From: Reyranella sp.
Lineage (GTDB): Bacteria; Pseudomonadota; Alphaproteobacteria; Reyranellales; Reyranellaceae
Length of the DNA: 64,000 nt
Assembly: GCF_004297405.1 (NCBI RefSeq)
Contig: NZ_SCVC01000012.1
Location: 1 to 64,000, forward strand
Reading direction: 5' to 3'
Positions 17,340-24,531 of this stretch are shown one piece after another. Within the stretch, counting starts at the first letter, position 1; each line of letters opens with the position of its first letter. The translations under genes were made by a program, and so were the position numbers. A model generated the notes under the pieces. That model was not told the origin of the DNA and made no database searches. It worked only from the letters and a program-made list of their open reading frames with translations.

Positions 17340-19013
17340 ATGAGCCAATCCAACAGCGTCGGCCTGATCGACCTGCAGATCATGTGGAACCGCCTGATCG
17401 CGGTGGTCGAAGAGCAGGCGCAGACTCTCATGCGCACCGCTTTCAGCCCGATCGTGCGCGAATGCGGTGATCTCTCCGCCGGCGTCTTCGATCTGCAGGG
17501 GCGGATGCTTGCCCAGGCCGTCACCGGCACGCCGGGCCATGTGAACTCGATGGCCGAGTCGGTGAAGCATTTCCTGCGCTACTTCCCGATCGAGACCATG
17601 AAGCCGGGTGATGCCTATATCACCAACGATCCCTGGATGGGCACGGGCCACCTGAACGACTTCGTCATCACCACGCCATGCTTTCACAACGGCAAGCTGG
17701 TGGCGCTGTTCTCCTGCACCAGCCATCTCATGGACATCGGCGGCATCGGCTTCGGCCCCGACGCGACCGACGTCTTTATGGAAGGCCTCTACATCCCGAT
17801 GCTGAAGCTCTTCGACCAGGGCAAGGCGAACGAGACGTTGATGGCGATCATCCGTGCCAACACGCGCCAGCCGGTCGATACCGAGGGCGACGTCTACTCA
17901 TTGGCCGGCTGCAATGATGTCGGCGCGCGCCGTCTGGTCGAGATGCTGGACGAGTTCGGCATCGACTCGCTGGACCAACTCGGCGATCACATCATCGCGC
18001 GCTCGCGCGAGGCCGTGCTGGCGGAGATCGCCAAACTGCCCAAAGGCACCTGGCACAACACCATGACGGTCGATGGTTACGACGAGCCGGTGACGCTCAC
18101 GGCCTCGCTCACCGTGTCCGACACGGGCATCCATGTCGACTACACCGGTACGTCGGGTGTGTCGCGGCGTGGCATCAACGTGCCCCATGCCTATACGACG
18201 GCCTACACGGTGTTTGGTCTGGGCTGCGTGGTCTCCACGCACATTCCGAACAATGCGGGTTCGCTCGAACCGCTCACCGTGTCGGCTCCCGAGGGCTCCA
18301 TCCTGAATGCGCCCAAGCCCAGCGCCGTCGCCTCGCGCCATGTCATCGGCCAGATGCTGCCCGACGTGACCTTTGGCTGCCTGCGTCAGGCCGTGCCGGA
18401 GCGTGTACCCGCCGAGGGCACCTCCTGCTTGTGGAACATCAACGTGCGCGGCCGCGTGAAGGGTGGCGAAGGCGGTAACTACGGCTTCGGCATGGCCATC
18501 ACCTCCAACGGTGGAACGGGCGCGCGTCCGGACAAGGACGGGCTCTCCGCCACGGCCTATCCCAGCGGCGTGCGTGGTACGCCCGTCGAGATCGCCGAGA
18601 CGCAGACGCCGCTCATTTTCTGGCGCAAGGAGTTCCGTCCCGATTCCGGCGGTGCCGGCCGCACGCGCGGCGGGCTGGGCCAGATCATGGAAATCGAAAG
18701 CGGCATCGCGGAGCCCTTCGACCTGCTGGCCGCTTTCGACCGCATCGATCATCCGCCGCGCGGCCGTGACGGTGGTGCCGATGGCGAAGCGGGCTTCGTG
18801 GCGCTGAAGGCCGGCGGCAAGCTCAAGGGCAAGGGCTTCCAACTCATCCCGCCGGGCGATCGCCTCGTGATCATGACGCCGGGTGGCGCTGGCATCGGCG
18901 CGCCAACAGAACGTGATCGTGTCCAAGTCGCCAATGATCTTGCCGATGGCTTGATCTCCGAAGAGGCGGCCAACAAGCTCTACGCATATAAGCCGCCACG
19001 TGCGGCAGAATAG
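17340..19013 (+). CDS. hyuB: Hydantoinase/oxoprolinase subunit B
   Basis: ATG 17340 follows a GAGGAACC sequence; 557 residues, the normal length of HyuB. Typical stretches are RECGDLSAGVFD, NDPWMGTGHLND, the HLMDIGG segment and a C-terminal PGGAGIGAP loop. It pairs with HyuA to form the ATP-dependent ring-opening or amide-cleaving enzyme. An unrelated upstream in-frame ATG at 17274 lies inside hyuA and is ignored. The next gene, the TRAP binding protein, begins 31 bp later. Confidence 0.9.
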   Translation: MSQSNSVGLIDLQIMWNRLIAVVEEQAQTLMRTAFSPIVRECGDLSAGVFDLQGRMLAQAVTGTPGHVNSMAESVKHFLRYFPIETMKPGDAYITNDPWMGTGHLNDFVITTPCFHNGKLVALFSCTSHLMDIGGIGFGPDATDVFMEGLYIPMLKLFDQGKANETLMAIIRANTRQPVDTEGDVYSLAGCNDVGARRLVEMLDEFGIDSLDQLGDHIIARSREAVLAEIAKLPKGTWHNTMTVDGYDEPVTLTASLTVSDTGIHVDYTGTSGVSRRGINVPHAYTTAYTVFGLGCVVSTHIPNNAGSLEPLTVSAPEGSILNAPKPSAVASRHVIGQMLPDVTFGCLRQAVPERVPAEGTSCLWNINVRGRVKGGEGGNYGFGMAITSNGGTGARPDKDGLSATAYPSGVRGTPVEIAETQTPLIFWRKEFRPDSGGAGRTRGGLGQIMEIESGIAEPFDLLAAFDRIDHPPRGRDGGADGEAGFVALKAGGKLKGKGFQLIPPGDRLVIMTPGGAGIGAPTERDRVQVANDLADGLISEEAANKLYAYKPPRAAE

Positions 19014-19044
19014 CGAAACGGGGAAAGAGGGAAGGAAGACTTCG

Positions 19045-20049
19045 ATGAAACTGGGACGTAGAACCGCTCTGAAGGTGGGAGCTGGCGCGGCAATGTTCGC
19101 GCCGGCGATCGTGAAGGCGCAGTCGGCCATGAAGCTCGACCTGGCAACGGTCTGGCCGGATGGCAACTACCATACCAAGAACGCCAAGAAGTTCGCTGAG
19201 GAAGTCGGCAAGGCGACCAACGGCGGCGTGGTGATCACCGTCCATTCCGGTGGATCGCTGGGCTACAAGGGGCCGGAACAGCTCAACGCCGTGCGCGACG
19301 GGCTGGTGCCGATGGCCGATATTCTGAACATCCAGCAGGTCGGCGATGCGCCGTTGCTGGGCATCGAGGGCGTGCCCTTCCTGGTCAGCAATGCCGACGA
19401 GTTGAAGGTGCTGCAGAAGTATGCGCGGCCCGAGTTCGACAAGATCGCCACCAAGTTCAACCAGACGATCCTCTACACCGTGCCGTGGCCCACGCAGTAC
19501 ATCCACTGCAACGTCAAGACGGACACGGTCGACGGGCTGAAGGGCCTCAAGATCCGCGTGCCCGATCGCCAGGCCGGCGACATGATCAACCTGCTCGGCA
19601 TGTCGGCGGTGCAGATCCCCTGGGGCGAGACGGTGCCCGCGCTGGCGTCGGGCGCAGTCGTGGGCGTCAGCACTTCCTCGGTGTCGGGTGTCGACGGCAA
19701 GTTCTGGGAGTTCCTGAAGGTCTTCTACAAGACCAATCACGTCTGGAGCAGCCAGATCGTCACCATCAACAACGACACCTGGAAGAAGATCTCGCCCGCC
19801 AATCAGAAGGCGATCACCGATCTCGCGGCGAAGCTGCAGCCGGAGTTCTGGCAGGTCTCGATTGATGCCGACCAGGCCAGCGCCAAGCGGATGATCGAGG
19901 GCGGCATGACCATGATCGAAGTGCCGCCGGCCATGTTGGCCGATATGCGCAAGCGGACCGTCTCGCTCGAGAAGGCCTTCATCGATCGCGCCGGCCCGGT
20001 CTCGGCCGACATCATCGCCAAGTACAAGAAAGAACTGGGCCGCTCGTAG
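19045..20049 (+). CDS. TRAP transporter solute-binding protein, DctP family
   Basis: ATG 19045 has a GGAAGG ribosome binding site; 334 residues. The N-terminus has a twin-arginine-type signal (GRRTALKVGAGAAMFAPAIVKAQ) broken by cleavage before S/A, pointing to export in folded form. The mature part has DctP features: a PDRQAGDM segment containing the conserved carboxylate-binding arginine, a WGETVPALASGAV segment, and the C-terminal MLADMRKRT region. With DctQ and DctM it imports an organic acid, sarcosine-like or hydantoin-like compound. A stem-loop in the 66-bp gap to dctQ may favour higher expression of this subunit. Confidence 0.88.
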   Translation: MKLGRRTALKVGAGAAMFAPAIVKAQSAMKLDLATVWPDGNYHTKNAKKFAEEVGKATNGGVVITVHSGGSLGYKGPEQLNAVRDGLVPMADILNIQQVGDAPLLGIEGVPFLVSNADELKVLQKYARPEFDKIATKFNQTILYTVPWPTQYIHCNVKTDTVDGLKGLKIRVPDRQAGDMINLLGMSAVQIPWGETVPALASGAVVGVSTSSVSGVDGKFWEFLKVFYKTNHVWSSQIVTINNDTWKKISPANQKAITDLAAKLQPEFWQVSIDADQASAKRMIEGGMTMIEVPPAMLADMRKRTVSLEKAFIDRAGPVSADIIAKYKKELGRS

Positions 20050-20061
20050 CGGATCTTCGCT

Positions 20062-20091
20062 GGGAGCGCGTCGGCTGGACGGCGTGCTCCC
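20062..20091 (+). promoter_or_regulatory. Intercistronic stem-loop between TRAP dctP and dctQ
   Basis: GGGAGCGCG (20062-20070) can pair with CGTGCTCCC (20083-20091) with one G-U pair and a 12-base loop. No run of T follows, so it looks like an mRNA-stabilising or attenuating element rather than a strong terminator. Such a hairpin would raise binding-protein output relative to the membrane subunits. Confidence 0.45.
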
Positions 20092-20115
20092 GGCAAATCT
20101 CAAGGGGGAGAGTGG

Positions 20116-20655
20116 ATGAAGGCGGATCCGGCGGGTCGCGTCCTCGACGTGATCGATGGGCTGTCGATGTGGGGGGCCTGGGCATCGGCGCTGTGCATCG
20201 TCTCGATCCTCGGCCTGATCGTGGCAGAGGTTCTGTCGCGCAATTTTTTCAATGTCAGCCTCTACTTCGCCTGGGAATTCAGCGCCTACCTCATGGGCGC
20301 GGCCTTCCTGATGGGCGCAGCCTATGCGCTACGCGCCGGTGCGCAGATCCGGGTCAATGTGCTGCTGGAGAACCTGCCGAAGCCCTTGGCGCGGATGCTG
20401 GACATCTTCGCCACGATCTGCGGCGTGCTGATTGCCGCCTATCTCACCTGGGCGCTGGGTGAACTCACCTGGCTGTCTTACGTCCGCGAGTCGCGCTCGC
20501 CGGAAAAGAGCGAGGTCCTGCGCTGGATCACCCAGTTCCCCCTGGCGCTGGGGTCGCTCCTCTTCACGCTGCAAACGATTGCACGGCTCGGCCGCCTGTT
20601 GCGCGGCGAGCCGGGCGATGATTCCCGTCTCCGTATTGGTCAGGACATCGAATAA
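20116..20655 (+). CDS. TRAP transporter small permease, DctQ family
   Basis: This 179-residue protein has four hydrophobic segments and the FAWEFSAYLMGAAFLMGAAYALR stretch (broken here into its core AWEF and GAAYALR) typical of DctQ. It forms the membrane complex with the DctM-like subunit, whose ATG lies 3 bp after this stop. The start has a GGGGGAG ribosome binding site. Confidence 0.88.
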   Translation: MKADPAGRVLDVIDGLSMWGAWASALCIVSILGLIVAEVLSRNFFNVSLYFAWEFSAYLMGAAFLMGAAYALRAGAQIRVNVLLENLPKPLARMLDIFATICGVLIAAYLTWALGELTWLSYVRESRSPEKSEVLRWITQFPLALGSLLFTLQTIARLGRLLRGEPGDDSRLRIGQDIE

Positions 20656-20658
20656 CGC

Positions 20659-21960
20659 ATGAGTGCCATCCTGACCTGGTTGCTGGTTCTGATGACCGCA
20701 ACCCTCTGCCTCGGCATCTGGATCGGTCCCGCGCTTCTGGCGGTGGGCGTCGGCCTCCTGGAGATGTTCACGAACCGGCCGACGCACAAGCTGATCGGTG
20801 CCTGGACGTTCAACGTTCTCACCTCGTCGGACATCGTCTCGCTGCCGCTGTTCATCCTGATGGGCGAGCTGCTGTTCCGCACCCGGCTGTCGCAGTCGCT
20901 GTTCTCGGGCATCGCGCCCTGGATGAGCTTCCTGCCGGGCCGGCTGTTCCACACGACGGTGATCGGCTGCTCGATGTTTGCCGCCATCTCGGGCTCGTCG
21001 GCAGCGACGACGCAGGTGGTGGGACGCATCACCCTCACTGAGCTTTTGAACCGCGGCTACGACAGAGGGCTGGCGGTCGGCAGCCTGGCGGGAGCGGGGA
21101 CGCTCGGCTTCCTGATCCCACCGTCGATCCCGATGATCATCTATGCCGTGCTTGCCGAGGAATCGCTGCTGCGGTTGTTCACGGCGGGTTTCCTGCCGGG
21201 CTTTGCGCTGGCCGGCTGCTTCATGGGCTATATGGGCCTGCGGGCTCTCCTCAATCCCAAGCTGGTGCCGGGCGACGACCACACCAACTGGACCTGGTCA
21301 GATCGCTTCCGCAGCCTGATCGAGCTGGGGCCCGTCGCCTTCCTGATCCTGACGGTGCTCGGCACCATGTATGCCGGCATCGCCAGCCCGTCCGAGGCCT
21401 CGGCCATCGGCGTGCTGGGCGCTCTGGCGGTGGCTGCCTTCCAGCGCTCCTTGAGCTGGCAGGGGCTGCGCGACGCCCTGCTGGGTTCGGTTCAGACCAC
21501 CTGCATGATCGGCATGATCGTGCTCGGCGCCTTCGTGGTGGGCACGGTCCTGGCCAATCTGCGCGTGCCGCAGTTCGTCTCGGCGGAGATCACCTCGTGG
21601 AACCTGTCGCCCTTCGTGCTGATCATGTTCCTGATGCTCTTCTACATCCTGCTCGGCACGGTGCTGGAAGGCTTCTCGATGATCGTGCTGACCCTGCCGA
21701 TCGTGCTGCCGGTCGTCCTGGCGGCGGGTTTCGACAAGCTGTGGTTCGGCATCTTCCTGATCCTCACCATCGAGATGGCGCAGATCAGTCCGCCGGTCGC
21801 TTTCAATCTGTTCGTCATCCAGAACATCACGGGTGATTCGCAGACCTACGTCGCCTGGAAGGTCATCCCATTCTTCCTGATCATGATGGGCTTCACGGCG
21901 CTGCTGACCATCTTCCCCAGCTTCGTGACCTGGCCGGTCGATTTCATCCTGTCGAGGTAG
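20659..21960 (+). CDS. TRAP transporter large permease, DctM family
   Basis: The protein of 433 residues is highly hydrophobic with about 12 segments and the DctM hallmarks LFILMGELLF, AAISGSSAATTQVVG, GTLGFLIPPSIPMIIYA and the C-terminal EMAQISPPVAFNLFVIQ. It carries the ion-coupled translocation pathway of the TRAP importer. It ends the hyuAB-dctPQM run; a 46-bp gap with an inverted repeat separates it from the glutamine-synthetase-like gene. Confidence 0.92.
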   Translation: MSAILTWLLVLMTATLCLGIWIGPALLAVGVGLLEMFTNRPTHKLIGAWTFNVLTSSDIVSLPLFILMGELLFRTRLSQSLFSGIAPWMSFLPGRLFHTTVIGCSMFAAISGSSAATTQVVGRITLTELLNRGYDRGLAVGSLAGAGTLGFLIPPSIPMIIYAVLAEESLLRLFTAGFLPGFALAGCFMGYMGLRALLNPKLVPGDDHTNWTWSDRFRSLIELGPVAFLILTVLGTMYAGIASPSEASAIGVLGALAVAAFQRSLSWQGLRDALLGSVQTTCMIGMIVLGAFVVGTVLANLRVPQFVSAEITSWNLSPFVLIMFLMLFYILLGTVLEGFSMIVLTLPIVLPVVLAAGFDKLWFGIFLILTIEMAQISPPVAFNLFVIQNITGDSQTYVAWKVIPFFLIMMGFTALLTIFPSFVTWPVDFILSR

Positions 21961-21978
21961 ATCGGCCTCTGCCAAACT

Positions 21979-22000
21979 CCCGAATCTGGAAGTCTTCGGG
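21979..22000 (+). promoter_or_regulatory. Inverted repeat overlapping the ribosome binding site of the GS-like gene
   Basis: CCCGAA (21979-21984) and TTCGGG (21995-22000) are complementary around a 10-base spacer. The right arm merges into the GGGGGA Shine-Dalgarno sequence before ATG 22007. It could be an operator or a weak translational hairpin; six base pairs is little evidence. Confidence 0.3.
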
Positions 22001-22006
22001 GGATGA

Positions 22007-23371
22007 ATGGAACCGCGCCAGGTCAAGACAGCCGCCGATGCGCGGAAGATCGTCAAGCAACGCGGACTGACCCACGTCAAGGTGGGCGTCCACGACATCG
22101 ACGGGGTTCTGCGCGGCAAGTACCTGCACGTCGACAAGTTCAACTCGGCGCTCGACGGCGGCTTCGGCTTTTGTGACGTCGTGCTGGGCTGGGACATCAA
22201 CGATCAGCTCTACGACAACGTCACTTACACCGGTTGGCACACGGCCTATCCCGACGCCATGGTGCGCATCCTGCCCGACACGTGCCGCGAGATCGCGACC
22301 GAGCCGGGCAATCTCATGTTCCTCTGCGAGTTCGTGGACCGGGCCGAGGAAATCTGTCCGCGAGGGGTGCTGCGGCGTGTGCTGGCGCGAGCGGCCAAGC
22401 TCGGCTTCGAGGTCAAGGTGGGCTTCGAGTACGAGTTCTTCGTCTTCGCCGAGACGCCCGAGTCGATCCGCGAGAAGGGCTACAGGAACCTGAAGCCGAT
22501 CTCGCCGGGTTTCTTTGGCTATTCGGTGTTGCGCAACTCCGTGCTGAGCGACTGGTACAAGGACCTCCTCGCGATGTGCGAGGCGATGGACATGGGCATC
22601 GAGGGCCTGCACACGGAGACCGGCGCCGGCGTGCTGGAAGCGGCACTGCGGGTCGACGATGCCCTGGCCGCGACCGACAAGGCTGCGCTCTTCAAGCTCT
22701 TCACCAAGGTGCTGGCGCAGAAGCGCGGTTGGCTCGCCACCTTCATGGCCAAATGGTCGAAGGATTGGCCGGGCTGCGGTGGCCACGTGCACATGTCGCT
22801 ATGGAAGGGCGGCAAGCCGGTGTTCTTCGACGAGAAGGCGCCGTATCGCATGAGCCCGACCATGCGCCATTTCGTGGGAGGGCAGGCGGCGCTGATGCCC
22901 GAGTTGCTGGGCATGGTGGCGTCCAACGTGAACTCCTACCGCCGCCTGATCCCGGGCTTCTGGGCGCCGACCGTGTCGAGCTGGGGCGTGGAGAACCGTA
23001 CGACCTCGCTGCGCGTCATTCCGGGCTCGGCCAAGTCGACGCGCGTCGAATATCGCGTCGCCGCGGCGGACGCAAACCCGTATCTCGCGCTGGCAGCGGC
23101 TGTGGGCGCGGGCCTGTGGGGCATCGAGAACAAGGTCGATCCCGGCGAGCCGATCCAAGGCAACTCCTACGAGAAGAAGCACTCGGCCAAGGCGCAGCTT
23201 CCACGCACCTTGATGGAGGCAGCGGGCCGACTGAAGGCGTCGAAGGCGGCGCGCGATCTGTTCGGCGACGCCTTCGTGGATCATTATTCTGCAACACGTG
23301 AGTGGGAGGAGCGGGAGTTCCGTAAGGCCATCACGGAATGGGAACTCGACCGCTATATGGAAATCATCTGA
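22007..23371 (+). CDS. Glutamine-synthetase-family ligase (gamma-glutamyl-amine synthetase type)
   Basis: The protein of 454 residues has the glutamine synthetase fold: a beta-grasp N-terminus (VKVGVHDIDGVLRGKY), an FEYEFFVF metal segment, the GGHVHMSLW ATP/metal motif, and RVEYRVAAADANPYL. Divergence from GlnA and the catabolic setting point to the PuuA/GMAS/GlnA-III group, which joins glutamate to an amine rather than making glutamine. It overlaps the following alcohol dehydrogenase by one base. With an amine-oxidising flavoprotein two genes on, a role in amine or N-methyl compound catabolism is likely. Confidence 0.82.
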   Translation: MEPRQVKTAADARKIVKQRGLTHVKVGVHDIDGVLRGKYLHVDKFNSALDGGFGFCDVVLGWDINDQLYDNVTYTGWHTAYPDAMVRILPDTCREIATEPGNLMFLCEFVDRAEEICPRGVLRRVLARAAKLGFEVKVGFEYEFFVFAETPESIREKGYRNLKPISPGFFGYSVLRNSVLSDWYKDLLAMCEAMDMGIEGLHTETGAGVLEAALRVDDALAATDKAALFKLFTKVLAQKRGWLATFMAKWSKDWPGCGGHVHMSLWKGGKPVFFDEKAPYRMSPTMRHFVGGQAALMPELLGMVASNVNSYRRLIPGFWAPTVSSWGVENRTTSLRVIPGSAKSTRVEYRVAAADANPYLALAAAVGAGLWGIENKVDPGEPIQGNSYEKKHSAKAQLPRTLMEAAGRLKASKAARDLFGDAFVDHYSATREWEEREFRKAITEWELDRYMEII

Positions 23372-24531
23372 TGTCTCTCGTCGGCAACTGGAACTATCCG
23401 ACCTCGATCCGCTTTGGCGCGGGCCGCATCCGCGAGCTTGCCGACGCCTGCAAGGCCGTGGGACTGCGCCGCCCGCTCCTGGTAACCGATCCCGGTCTCG
23501 CCAAGCTGCCGATGATCGGTGACGCCATGACGGGCCTGCGCAAGGCCGGCCTCGAAGTGGCGCTGTTCAGCGACGTGAAGCCGAATCCCGTAGCCGCCAA
23601 TGTCGAGGCCGGCATCCGGGTGCTGCGCGCTGGCAAGCATGACGGCGTGATCGCCTGGGGCGGTGGCTCGGGTATCGATGCAGCCAAGGCGATTGCCTTC
23701 ATGGCAGGCCAGACACGGCCGCTGTGGGATTTCGAGGATGTCGGCGATTGGTGGACACGCGCCAATCCGGCCGGGATCTATCCCTCTATCGCCGTCCCGA
23801 CGACGGCCGGCACCGGCTCGGAGACCGGCCGCGCGTCGGTGATCACCAACGAGCAGACGCACACCAAGAAGGTGATCTTCCATCCCAAGATGATGCCGCA
23901 GATCGTCATCGCCGATCCCGAACTAACGGTCGGCCTGCCGGCCAAGCTCACGGCCGGCACGGGCATGGATGCCTTCATCCATTGCTTCGAGGCCTATTGC
24001 GCACCGGGCTATCACCCTTATGCGGAAGGCATTGCCGTCGAAGGCATGCGGCTGGTGAAAGAGAATCTGGCGCGTGCGGTGAAGGACGGTCGCGACATCG
24101 AGGCCCGCGGCCACATGCTGGCGGCCTCGCAGATGGGTTCGACGGCCTTCCAGAAGGGATTGGGCGCCATCCATTCGCTGTCGCATCCCGTGGGGGCCGT
24201 GCTCGACACGCATCACGGCCTCACCAACGCTGTGGCCATGCCCTACGTGGTGAAGTTCAATCGCACGGCGATCGAGGAGAAGGTCGTACGGCTCGCGCGC
24301 TGGCTCAATCTGCGCACGCCGACCTTCGACGGCTTCATGCAATGGACCCTCGATCTCCGCCGCGAGATCGGCATTCCTCACACGCTCGCAGAGCTTGGCG
24401 TGAAGGTCGAGCATCTCGACAAGTTCTCTGCCATGGCCGCGGAAGATCCGACGGCGGGCGGCAATCCGATCAAGGCGGGTGTTCCGGAAATGCGCAAGAT
24501 GTACGAAGCTGCCGTGGCGGGTCGGCTCTGA
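23371..24531 (+). CDS. Iron-containing alcohol dehydrogenase
   Basis: Start ATG 23371 uses the last base of the upstream TGA; 386 residues. The NAD-binding motif GGGSGIDAAK and the loop PTTAGTGSE are present. The metal-site segments GMDAFIHCFEAY and GAIHSLSHPVGAVLDTHHG supply the Asp and three His ligands of group III (Fe/Zn) alcohol dehydrogenases. It interconverts an alcohol and aldehyde or semialdehyde, probably an intermediate of the pathway encoded by its two coupled neighbours. A second, distant paralogue is at 53586-54731. Confidence 0.88.
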   Translation: MSLVGNWNYPTSIRFGAGRIRELADACKAVGLRRPLLVTDPGLAKLPMIGDAMTGLRKAGLEVALFSDVKPNPVAANVEAGIRVLRAGKHDGVIAWGGGSGIDAAKAIAFMAGQTRPLWDFEDVGDWWTRANPAGIYPSIAVPTTAGTGSETGRASVITNEQTHTKKVIFHPKMMPQIVIADPELTVGLPAKLTAGTGMDAFIHCFEAYCAPGYHPYAEGIAVEGMRLVKENLARAVKDGRDIEARGHMLAASQMGSTAFQKGLGAIHSLSHPVGAVLDTHHGLTNAVAMPYVVKFNRTAIEEKVVRLARWLNLRTPTFDGFMQWTLDLRREIGIPHTLAELGVKVEHLDKFSAMAAEDPTAGGNPIKAGVPEMRKMYEAAVAGRL

